A program made the position numbers and the translations under genes. 64,000 nt of DNA from an uncultured Myxococcales bacterium. GTDB lineage: Bacteria > Myxococcota > Myxococcia > Myxococcales > Myxococcaceae. The stretch covers positions 78,487 to 142,486 of the forward strand of contig CALJKW010000066.1 in the NCBI GenBank assembly GCA_937980205.1, written 5' to 3'. Positions 27,542 to 34,970 of the stretch are shown here, piece by piece. The first letter of the stretch is position 1. The number at the start of each line of letters is the position of its first letter. Under the pieces are notes generated by a model. The model did no database searches. It was not told where the DNA came from and was given only the letters and a program-made list of their open reading frames with translations.

Positions 27542-29256
27542 GGGCCGCGCTCCTCGTCGTGGTGGGCCTCGCGCTGCCGGCGGCGGCGCAGGCCGATCTG
27601 ACCGCTTCGATGGTGGTCGGCCCTGCGACGGGGGCGCCAGGCGCGCAGGTCAACATCGCCGCCACGCTGCGCAACGCCGGCACCACGCCGGTGGGCGGCG
27701 AGCTGCGCTACACGTACTTCATCTCGTCCGACCGCGCGGTGACCATCTCGGACCTGCCGATCGAGACGAAGCTGACGTCGATGGATCTGCAGGCGATGCA
27801 GTCGTTGGCGGTGAACGACCCGGTCACGCTGCCGATGGGGCTCACCGCCGGCCAGCACTGGATCGGCGTCTGCGTGAACTTCGACTCGAACGGCAGCCGC
27901 TTCGTCGTCACCGAGCCGACGTACTCGAACAACTGCGCGCAGGATCCGAACCCGGTCATCATCACCGCGGGGCCGGTGACGATCTTGACGCCTTCGATGT
28001 TGCCCCCGACTACGCAGTACGCGCCGTTCGGGCTGCGGCTCGAGGCGCAGGGCGGAAACGGCTCGTACCAGTGGTCGCTCGAGCCCGGCTCGACGCTGCC
28101 GCCGGGCCTGCGCATGACGGCCATGGGCGACATCTCGGGCAGCCCGACCATCGCCGGGCCGTTCTCGTTCACCGTGAAGGTGACGTCGGGCACGTCGACG
28201 GCGACGGCGACGCTCTCCGGGACGGTGGCGCCCGGCAGCATGGCGCTCGCGGTGGTCGATCAGGATCTGCCGTCGGCCGAGTTCGGTCGGTTCTACGAGG
28301 CGCGCCTGGTCGCCGCGGGCGGCAAGCCGCCGTACGTCTGGTCCCGCGCGCCGGACACGGTCCTGCCGCCGGGCCTGGGCATCTCGTTCGACGGAGCGCT
28401 CACCGGCCGCCCGACGCGCGCCGGCTCGTTCACGTTCGGGGTGCAGGTGACCGACGGGAACATGGCGGTGGCGACGCGGCCGCTCTCGCTGCGCGTCACG
28501 ACGCCGACGGGCCTGCACGTCGCCATTCCCCAGCTCGAGACCGCGTTTCTGCAGCGCGACTACGCGCAGCCGCTGACCGCGGTGGGCGGCAAGGCGCCGT
28601 ACACGTGGACGGTGACGTCCTTCCAGTCGCTGCCGCAGGACGCGACCGAGGTGCCCGGCGCGGTGCTTGAGACGTTCCCCGAAGGGTTCGGCCTCGCCAT
28701 CGACGGCGCGTCGCTGCGCGGCGTCCCCAGGCGCGCCGGCATGTATGCCGTGACGCTGCGGGTGACCGACTCGAACAGCGGCGAGGACACGACGAAGCTC
28801 TTGCTCAAGGTCAGCTACGCCGACCCCATCGCCATCGTCACGCTGGTGCTGCCCGACGCGTTCGTCGCCTCGGACTACGTCGCGAAGCTCTCGCACAACC
28901 GCCAGGTCGAGACCGGCAACGCCGTCTACTCGATGCCGTGCGTGCAGGTGCCGTCGGCGACCGGGGAGTTCACGTGCCAGGAGATGGGCCCCAAGCAGCG
29001 CCTGCCGGCCGGCCTCGAACTGCGCGAAGACGGCACCATCATCGGCCAGCCTCACTTCGCGGACGAGGGCGCCTACTCGTTCCTCGTCGCGGTGACGGAC
29101 CCGGAGGGGCGGCGCGACGTGCGCAGCCTCTCCATTCGCCTCAGGCCCGCGCCGATCGAGGCGTCGGGCTGTTCCGGCGCAGGTTTCGCTGCGCCTTCAT
29201 TGCTGCTGTCGCTGTTTGTGTTGGCCGGAATTCGACGTAAGAGAGCCACCCCGTGA
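27538..29256 (+). CDS. CARDB/putative-Ig protein with MYXO-CTERM-like tail
   Basis: 572 residues from a GTG overlapping the previous stop (GTGA). Signal peptide (VVVGLALPAAAQA), one CARDB domain (about residues 20-145), then three to four putative-Ig modules (TLPPGLRMTAMGDISGSP, VLPPGLGISFDGALTGRP), and a tail ASGCSGAG, hydrophobic run, GIRRKRATP. It closely resembles the second half of the upstream giant protein (shared VVDQDLPSAEFGR, PYTWT, SYADPIAI-type segments) but lacks the IAPWW domain. Probably exported and anchored by a myxosortase-type pathway. Coupled on both sides by 4-bp overlaps. Confidence 0.85.
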   Translation: MRAALLVVVGLALPAAAQADLTASMVVGPATGAPGAQVNIAATLRNAGTTPVGGELRYTYFISSDRAVTISDLPIETKLTSMDLQAMQSLAVNDPVTLPMGLTAGQHWIGVCVNFDSNGSRFVVTEPTYSNNCAQDPNPVIITAGPVTILTPSMLPPTTQYAPFGLRLEAQGGNGSYQWSLEPGSTLPPGLRMTAMGDISGSPTIAGPFSFTVKVTSGTSTATATLSGTVAPGSMALAVVDQDLPSAEFGRFYEARLVAAGGKPPYVWSRAPDTVLPPGLGISFDGALTGRPTRAGSFTFGVQVTDGNMAVATRPLSLRVTTPTGLHVAIPQLETAFLQRDYAQPLTAVGGKAPYTWTVTSFQSLPQDATEVPGAVLETFPEGFGLAIDGASLRGVPRRAGMYAVTLRVTDSNSGEDTTKLLLKVSYADPIAIVTLVLPDAFVASDYVAKLSHNRQVETGNAVYSMPCVQVPSATGEFTCQEMGPKQRLPAGLELREDGTIIGQPHFADEGAYSFLVAVTDPEGRRDVRSLSIRLRPAPIEASGCSGAGFAAPSLLLSLFVLAGIRRKRATP

Positions 29257-30560
29257 ATCGATCGCTTTACTGCGCCCTTCCCCTGATGCTGCTCGCCCTC
29301 TCCTGTGGGGGCGGCAACAGGAACCTGTGCACCTCGAAGAACATCCGCTGCGACAACCCGCTCATCTGCGACCCGGATGACGGCCTGTGCAAGTGCGGCG
29401 GCCACGGCGGCGTCGTCTGCCCGGCGATGTTCATCTGCGACTCGGCGACGAACACCTGCCAGTCGACGCGCTGTGCCGGCATCGACTGCTCGTCGAAGGC
29501 GGGTACGAGCTGCGACGTGTTCGACGGCATGTGCAAGTGCGGCGGCACCGGCGGCACGGTCTGCGGGGCGACCGAGAGCTGCGACCCGGCGGCGAAGCGG
29601 TGCAACCCGACGGTGAGCTGCAGCGAGCGCGCCTGCTCGCGCAACCAGACCTGCAACCTGCAGACGGGCCAGTGCCAGTGCGGCACGCAGATGTGCGCCG
29701 ACAACCAGTTCTGCTCGCCCGGTGAGATGAAGTCGTGCGTCCCGGCGCTGTGCAATGGCGTGCACTGCGCCGGCGCGAACGTCTGCGACCCGAACGACGG
29801 CTACTGCAAGTGCAACGGCGTGATCTGCCAGAGCGGCGAGGTCTGCGGCTGCCCGCCCGGCTCCGACGGCGGCACGTGCAGCGACACCCAGCGCGTGTGC
29901 CGCTCGGGCAGCGCGTGCACGGGCGTGACCTGCGTGAACGGCGCGACGTGCGACCCGGTCGACGGCCAGTGCAAGTGCGGGGGCCCCGGCGGCCCGGTCT
30001 GCGCCTCGAACCAGATCTGCTCGCTCGGCCCCCCGGCGCAGTGCCAGGGCGGCGCGCAGTGCGTGAACCCCGACGGCGGCATGAAGGTCTGCGCCGGCGG
30101 CACCTCGTGCGACCCCGAGGACGGGCGCTGCAAGTGCGGCGGCCGCGGCGGCACCGTGTGCGGCACCGCTGACGCCGGCATGCCGGCCGAGGTGTGCGTG
30201 TCGAGCGCGCTCCAGCAGTCGTGCCGCCGCCCCTGCGACATCCGCGCTCCGGATTGCCCGACCGGCACGTACTGCTTCTTCGACTCTTCGGCTGCCACGC
30301 CGGTCGCGTACTGCGCGACGCCGACGGGCACCCAGGTCGAAGACTCGGCCTGCCAGTCGCCCACCGCGTGCTTCAGCGGCACTCCGCCGCGCGCCATGCA
30401 CTGCAACGGCCTGGCGCTCGGCCAGACCGGCATCTGCAAGCCGTACTGCGACGTCGCCAACGGAATGGCCGGTTGCCTCCAGGTGCCCCGCGCGCAGATC
30501 TGCCAGCAGATCGCGGCGGCCCCGGCGGGAAGCAACTACGGCTACTGCCAGCCGCAGTAG
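29253..30560 (+). CDS. Cys-rich repeat lipoprotein
   Basis: 435 residues from a GTG overlapping the previous stop (GTGA). Signal peptide with lipobox LALSC. The body has six repeats of about 45-60 residues built on CDPxDGxCKCGGxGGxVC, four of them with the full GGxGG, so a string of small disulfide-rich modules is expected outside the cytosol. The C-terminal 130 residues form a separate Cys-containing domain (CPTGTYCFFD, GQTGICKPYCDV). No enzymatic motif. As the last gene of the operon it may be a spacer, stalk or anchor partner for the VWA and CARDB proteins. Confidence 0.85.
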   Translation: MNRSLYCALPLMLLALSCGGGNRNLCTSKNIRCDNPLICDPDDGLCKCGGHGGVVCPAMFICDSATNTCQSTRCAGIDCSSKAGTSCDVFDGMCKCGGTGGTVCGATESCDPAAKRCNPTVSCSERACSRNQTCNLQTGQCQCGTQMCADNQFCSPGEMKSCVPALCNGVHCAGANVCDPNDGYCKCNGVICQSGEVCGCPPGSDGGTCSDTQRVCRSGSACTGVTCVNGATCDPVDGQCKCGGPGGPVCASNQICSLGPPAQCQGGAQCVNPDGGMKVCAGGTSCDPEDGRCKCGGRGGTVCGTADAGMPAEVCVSSALQQSCRRPCDIRAPDCPTGTYCFFDSSAATPVAYCATPTGTQVEDSACQSPTACFSGTPPRAMHCNGLALGQTGICKPYCDVANGMAGCLQVPRAQICQQIAAAPAGSNYGYCQPQ

Positions 30561-30570
30561 AACGAAATTA

Positions 30571-30658
30571 CGTGGACGTGGACGTGGACGTGGACGTGGA
30601 CGTGGACGTCCTTTCGCGGCGCTCGCAACTGCCGTCCACGTCCACGTCCACGTCCACG
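30571..30658. terminator. Hexamer-repeat hairpin (CGTGGA)6 / (TCCACG)4
   Basis: Six exact copies of CGTGGA (30571-30606) are followed by 28 nt and then four copies of TCCACG (30635-30658), the reverse complement. The arms can pair over at least 24 bp in several registers. It begins 10 bp after the last gene of the surface operon, so it probably terminates or stabilises that transcript. No T-tract is present. Slippage of the hexamers is likely to make copy number variable. Confidence 0.75.
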
Positions 30659-30703
30659 TAAGGCGCTGTCACCTCGCCGTTCCGCAGCGGGCACCGGCAC
30701 CCG

Positions 30704-30731
30704 TTGACAGGTCCTCTGCCGCTGGTATTTG
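30704..30731 (+). promoter_or_regulatory. Sigma-70-type promoter of acyl-CoA dehydrogenase gene
   Basis: TTGACA at 30704-30709 and TATTTG at 30726-30731 with 16 bp between, 29 bp before the ATG at 30761. A GAGGT ribosome site at 30752-30756 makes this a conventional leadered transcript. Confidence 0.55.
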
Positions 30732-30760
30732 ACTCCGTAATCAAACCCCACGAGGTCACC

Positions 30761-31906
30761 ATGTCGATTTCGAACCCGTTCACTCCCGAGCACGACGCGT
30801 TCCGCAAGACCGTGAAGGCGTGGGTCGAGAAGGAGCTCGCGCCGCACTCGCTCGAGTGGGACCGCGCGGGCATCTTCCCCAAAGAGGTCTTCAAGAAGGC
30901 CGGCGAGCTCGGCTTCCTCGGCATCAACCACGACCCGAAGTACGGCGGCAGCGGCCTCGACTACTGGTACGTGACGGCGTTCACCGAAGAGCTGCTCGGC
31001 TCGCGCAACGCCGGCGTCAACATGGCGCTGCTGGTGCAGTCGCAGATGGCGACGCCGATCATCAACGAGATCGGCACCGACGAGCAGAAGCGCGAGTTCC
31101 TCGCTCCGGCGCTCGCGGGCGAGAAGATCGCCGCGCTCGGCGTCTCGGAGCCCGGCGCCGGCTCGGACGTCGCCAACCTGAAGACCACCGCCCGCCGCGT
31201 CGGTGACGACTACGTCATCAACGGCTCGAAGATGTGGATCACCAACGGCACGCGCGCCGACTTCATCACGCTCGGCGTCCGCACCGGCGACCCGGGCTAC
31301 GGCGGCATCTCGCTCGTCACGTTCCCCACCGACGTGAAGGGCTTCTCGGTCTCGAAGAAGCTCGACAAGATCGGCAACCTCTCCTCGGACACCGCGATCC
31401 TCTTCTTCGAGGATTGCCGCATCCCCGCCCGCTACGTGCTCGGCGAAGAGAACGAGGGCTTCTACCACATCATGACCAACTTCCAGGGCGAGCGGCTCAC
31501 CGCCGCCATCTGCGCCGTCGCCGGCATGGAGCGCATGGTCGCCGACGCCGTCCGCTACGGCCACGAGCGCGAGGCCTTCGGAAAGCCCCTCATCAAGTTC
31601 CAGGTCTGGAAGCACAAGTTCGTCGAGCACCTGTCGAACATCGAGGCCGCCAAGCGGCTCACGTACCACGCGGTGGATCTCTTCGATCGCAAGGAGAACC
31701 CCGTGAAGGAGATCTCCATGGCGAAGCTCGTCGCCGGCGATCTCGCCCAGAAGGTCGCCTACGACTGCCAGCAGTTCCACGGCGGCATGGGCTACATCGA
31801 GGAGACCGACATCGCCCGCGCCTGGCGCGACATCCGCCTCATCACCATCGGCGGCGGCACGAGCGAGATCATGAAGGAGATCATCTCCAAGCTCGTGGGC
31901 TTCTAA
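30761..31906 (+). CDS. Acyl-CoA dehydrogenase
   Basis: 381 residues, normal for the family. It introduces the alpha-beta double bond into acyl-CoA using FAD. Seen: N-terminal helical domain, the middle beta domain signature LGVSEPGAGSDVANLKTTA and WITNGTRAD, and the C-terminal helical domain ending QQFHGGMGYIEETDIARAWRD, where the Glu near residue 349 is in the usual catalytic-base position. Chain-length preference cannot be read. ATG at 30761 follows a GAGGT site; the ORF extends upstream but only through the promoter. It is monocistronic or followed 30 bp later by the metalloprotease. Confidence 0.93.
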   Translation: MSISNPFTPEHDAFRKTVKAWVEKELAPHSLEWDRAGIFPKEVFKKAGELGFLGINHDPKYGGSGLDYWYVTAFTEELLGSRNAGVNMALLVQSQMATPIINEIGTDEQKREFLAPALAGEKIAALGVSEPGAGSDVANLKTTARRVGDDYVINGSKMWITNGTRADFITLGVRTGDPGYGGISLVTFPTDVKGFSVSKKLDKIGNLSSDTAILFFEDCRIPARYVLGEENEGFYHIMTNFQGERLTAAICAVAGMERMVADAVRYGHEREAFGKPLIKFQVWKHKFVEHLSNIEAAKRLTYHAVDLFDRKENPVKEISMAKLVAGDLAQKVAYDCQQFHGGMGYIEETDIARAWRDIRLITIGGGTSEIMKEIISKLVGF

Positions 31907-31936
31907 GAGGCAGGGCGGACTAGACTCCGCGGCGCC

Positions 31937-33430
31937 TTGAGCCGCTCAACCCTCGCCCTCGCCGTCGCCCTCTGCGCCGCCGCGCTGCCCGCGCGCGCGG
32001 ACTACATGGATCACTTCGTCGTCCGCGACGACGTCGGCATCCACAAGGCGCCGTATTTGGGGAACGCCGAGCTGCTCGTCATCGTCCTCGAGGTCGAGGA
32101 TCAGAAGCCCGTCGACGTCGCGCGGCTGTACGACTTCTTCACCGGCACCGGCCCCGACGGCTTCGTGAGCTACATGCAGACGGTGTCGCTCGGCCGCTAC
32201 AAGCCGCACGTCACCATCGGCCCGACGGTGCGCTACCCGACGTGCCCGCTGCCGCAGTTCCCCAACTGCCGCGTCGCGCGCGGAGACATCGCCGCCTTCG
32301 CCGCCGGCATCGACATGATCCGCGAGGCGGTGCGGCGCATGAACACCGAGGGAGACGGCTTCGACTTCTCGAAGCTCGACGTGAACGGCCGCCGCGGCAC
32401 CGCCGACGGCTGGGCCGACGGCGTGATGCTCATCACGAACGTGGCGTTCGGCGGCATCGCGTTCCCCTTCGGCTACTACAACCGCGGCGACAACCTCTCG
32501 GGCGGTACGGGCGGGCCGCTGATCGTCGACGGCGTGAAGATCGGCCACGTCGCGATCGCCGGCTACGACGACGTCTACACGATGGTGCACGAGTTCGGGC
32601 ACCTGCAGGGGCTCACCGATCTGTACGCCGAGAACAACTCGTACCCCGGCCTGCAGTTCTCGGTGATGGGCTCGTGGCTCTACGACAGCAACATGCCGCT
32701 GCACGACGCGGAGACGCGCTTCCGGCTGCGCTGGGCCAACTGGCACCAGGTGCAGGGGCGCCAGCGCGTCGTCATTCGCCCGGCCGAGACGAGCGGCGAG
32801 GTGTGGCGGCTCGGCATCGGGAACGAGTACTTCCTCGTCGAGAACCGCGGCCCCGGGCAGTTCGACAGGTCGTTCACCACGCGCGGTCTCGCCGTGTACC
32901 ACGTCGACCGATCCGGCCTGCGCGGCGAGGAGGGCCGCTTCCAGGACCGCCTGCTCAACTGCGTGAACTGCGACAAGTGGCGCCCGTTCATCTTGAACCT
33001 TCAAGGGGACGGGAAGTTCGAGCTGCAGAAAGACGACACGGCCAAGGTCAACTACGAGGACGACCTGTTCCGCGACGGCGACTCGCTGGGAGAGGACAAG
33101 AGCGGCATGCCGCTGTCGGAGGCCCACCAGGTGGCCTCGACGAACTGGTACTCGGGGCAGCCGTCGGGCATCTCGATCTCCGAGATCCAGGTGCGCGACG
33201 ACGGGAACATCGTCGCCACGCTCGAAGCGCCGAGCAGCGGTCAGTGCGCCGACACGCTGTGCGCGGAAGGCGAGGGGTGTTTCCCCATCACCTGCGAGCA
33301 CCCTGGAGCGTCGAGCGCCGGCGGGTGCGGCTGCTCGGGCTCGCCGGGCGTGCTCTTCGGAGCGCTGGGGCTACTTCTTCTTGAACAGCGCCTCCGCCGC
33401 CGACAAGAGCGAGTCCTTCGTCGGGCCTGA
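31937..33430 (+). CDS. Secreted zinc metalloprotease (M6-like) with MYXO-CTERM tail
   Basis: 497 residues from a TTG at 31937. Signal peptide (LALAVALCAAALPARA). The zinc site is MVHEFGHLQGLTDLY with the first His at residue 218; HEFGHxxGLxDLY is the form found in immune-inhibitor-A/M6-like gluzincins. The tail carries GGCGCSGS, a hydrophobic run (VLFGALGLLLL) and Arg clusters, a canonical MYXO-CTERM. A TAGACT hexamer ends 10 bp before the TTG, so the message may be leaderless. The last 60 bp overlap the convergent zinc-ribbon gene, and the Arg-rich end is longer than usual. Confidence 0.85.
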   Translation: MSRSTLALAVALCAAALPARADYMDHFVVRDDVGIHKAPYLGNAELLVIVLEVEDQKPVDVARLYDFFTGTGPDGFVSYMQTVSLGRYKPHVTIGPTVRYPTCPLPQFPNCRVARGDIAAFAAGIDMIREAVRRMNTEGDGFDFSKLDVNGRRGTADGWADGVMLITNVAFGGIAFPFGYYNRGDNLSGGTGGPLIVDGVKIGHVAIAGYDDVYTMVHEFGHLQGLTDLYAENNSYPGLQFSVMGSWLYDSNMPLHDAETRFRLRWANWHQVQGRQRVVIRPAETSGEVWRLGIGNEYFLVENRGPGQFDRSFTTRGLAVYHVDRSGLRGEEGRFQDRLLNCVNCDKWRPFILNLQGDGKFELQKDDTAKVNYEDDLFRDGDSLGEDKSGMPLSEAHQVASTNWYSGQPSGISISEIQVRDDGNIVATLEAPSSGQCADTLCAEGEGCFPITCEHPGASSAGGCGCSGSPGVLFGALGLLLLEQRLRRRQERVLRRA

Positions 33431-33661
33431 GGCGCGCTCGGCGCCGTCGCCGATCTGGTACAGCTCGCAGAAGTTGGCGCCTTCCTTGTCGCTGGGCACC
33501 TCGGCGAACGGCTCTTTGCATTCTTTCGCGACGGTCTCGTCGTAGTGCCGGCAATGAATGCAGGCGTGCAATTCGGCCCCGCAATGGGGGCAGAGGTCGC
33601 GGCGACCGACCTGGTTCGCGATGACCTCGACCCGCTTGCCGCACTTTCCACACCCCGGCAT
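33371..33661 (-). CDS. Small zinc-ribbon protein
   Basis: 96 residues with three Cys pairs in the first half (CGKCGKR, CPHCGAE, CIHCRHY) plus later single Cys residues, as in double zinc-ribbon proteins; the C-terminus is a short Lys-ending helix. Cytosolic, function unknown, possibly nucleic-acid or protein binding. Its start lies 23 bp from the divergent gene at 33685 and the two appear to share one AT-rich core. The 3' end overlaps the metalloprotease gene by 60 bp on the other strand. Confidence 0.75.
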   Translation of the reverse strand: MPGCGKCGKRVEVIANQVGRRDLCPHCGAELHACIHCRHYDETVAKECKEPFAEVPSDKEGANFCELYQIGDGAERASGPTKDSLLSAAEALFKKK

Positions 33662-33667
33662 GTGCCG

Positions 33668-33678
33668 GGTATAACACC
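33668..33678. promoter_or_regulatory. Symmetric bidirectional -10 element
   Basis: The core GGTATAACACC reads TATAAC on the plus strand (33670-33675, 9 bp before the ATG at 33685) and GTTATAC on the minus strand (about 8 bp before the ATG at 33661). One AT-rich site in very GC-rich DNA therefore seems to drive both genes, with little or no 5' leader. Confidence 0.5.
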
Positions 33679-33684
33679 CGCCCC

Positions 33685-34317
33685 ATGACGCACCTCCTCC
33701 TCCTGCCCGCTCTCCTCGCTGCCGAACCCGTCGAGCTCAGCCAAGACGAGTTCAAGATGTACCGGCACTACAAGAACGCGATCGAAGACCCGCGCGTCCA
33801 GAAGATGAAGCCCGAGGCGCGCAACGGCGCCATCGCGAAGGACGCGAAGTTCAAGCTGAAGGACATGGAGAAGGCGATCGCGCGCGCCGAGAGCGCCGGC
33901 GACTTCAAGGCGAAGTGCGAGGGCAACATCAAGGAAGCCGTCGACCAGGGCAAGCTCAAGGGCCTCATCGGCAAGGTCGAGGTCGACGTCACCGAGCCGC
34001 ACGCCGTCGCGTACGTGCAGTGGCTGAACGAAGCGCCCGAGAAGCTCGCGTACGAGGCGTCGCTGGTCGCGGCGCAGACCAACGCCGCGTGCCCGATCTT
34101 GTCGACGATTCAGGTCTGGGCGCAGGACAAGGCCGCTCCGAAGGTGCGCGTGTTCCAGGCGCTCATCTCGTCGAGCGCGGCCGCGAAGATCAACGCCGAG
34201 AAGGCGGAGGACTTCGCCCAGACGCGCTACATCCGCCTGTTCGAGAAGCTGAAGAGCGTCGCGAACGGAGACGATCTCTCGGCCGAGCAGGGCACGCCGA
34301 CGGCGTCCGGCGGGTGA
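33685..34317 (+). CDS. Secreted protein of unknown function
   Basis: 210 residues. A short signal peptide (MTHLLLLPALLAAEP) is followed by a mostly helical, Lys/Ala/Glu-rich body with one Cys pair (KCEGN near residue 73, ACPIL near 132). No known domain was recognised. Its stop overlaps the GTG of rlmE by 4 bp, so they are translationally coupled although one product is exported and the other modifies rRNA. Confidence 0.7.
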   Translation: MTHLLLLPALLAAEPVELSQDEFKMYRHYKNAIEDPRVQKMKPEARNGAIAKDAKFKLKDMEKAIARAESAGDFKAKCEGNIKEAVDQGKLKGLIGKVEVDVTEPHAVAYVQWLNEAPEKLAYEASLVAAQTNAACPILSTIQVWAQDKAAPKVRVFQALISSSAAAKINAEKAEDFAQTRYIRLFEKLKSVANGDDLSAEQGTPTASGG

Positions 34318-34916
34318 GCCACAAGCCGTACAAGCCGAAGGATCACTTCTTCAAGAAGGCCCACGACCAGGGCCTGCGCGCGCGGTCTGCGTTCAAGATC
34401 GAGGAGATCGCGAAGCGCTTCTCGCTCTTCCGCAAGGGGCACGCGGTGCTCGACCTGGGCGCCGCGCCCGGCGGCTTCCTGCAGATCATCGCGAACGAGG
34501 TCGGGCCGTCCGGCTCCGTCATCGGAGTCGACGTCGCCGCCATCAAGCCGCTCGGCCGGCCCAACGTGAAGACCGCCGTGCTCGACGTGCTGGCCGACGA
34601 CTTCGATGCGAAGCTCCTCGAGCTGTACGCGGGCACGTTCGACTCGGTGGTGTCCGACCTCGCGCCGAAGACGAGCGGCATCCGCTCGACCGACGAGGCC
34701 CGCTCGATTCGCCTGGCCGGCAAGGCGCTCGACGTCTCACGCGCCCGCGGCAAGCCCGGCTCGAGCTTCGTGGCGAAGCTGTTCATGGGCGGCGACTTCG
34801 AGCAGTTCCGCAACGAGGTGCGCGCGACGTTCGAGGACGTGAAGGTCGTGCGGCCCGAAGCCACCCGCGGCGCGAGCGTCGAGGTGTACCTGGTGGGGCT
34901 GCGCCGAAAAGTGTGA
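34314..34916 (+). CDS. rlmE: 23S rRNA (uridine-2'-O)-methyltransferase RlmE (FtsJ/RrmJ)
   Basis: 200 residues from a GTG overlapping the previous stop (GTGA). RlmE methylates the 2'-O of U2552 in the ribosomal A loop. The SAM motif is LDLGAAPGGF (residues 47-56) and the catalytic K-D-K-E tetrad is visible: K28 in RSAFKIEEI, D115 in SDLAPKTSG, K155 in SFVAKLF and E190 in SVEVYLVG. The length fits the family. Upstream extension of the frame is within the preceding gene and is not used. Confidence 0.95.
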   Translation: MSHKPYKPKDHFFKKAHDQGLRARSAFKIEEIAKRFSLFRKGHAVLDLGAAPGGFLQIIANEVGPSGSVIGVDVAAIKPLGRPNVKTAVLDVLADDFDAKLLELYAGTFDSVVSDLAPKTSGIRSTDEARSIRLAGKALDVSRARGKPGSSFVAKLFMGGDFEQFRNEVRATFEDVKVVRPEATRGASVEVYLVGLRRKV

Positions 34917-34970
34917 CTCAGAAATGAAACCTCGGTGGGTGTGGTGCGTGTCTATGCTCGTAAGGCGCCC

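Noticed and set aside
30194..30661. Plus-strand frame ending in alternating Val-Asp and Ser-Thr
   Set aside because: It only reads through the hexamer repeats and the shadow of the Cys-rich lipoprotein gene.
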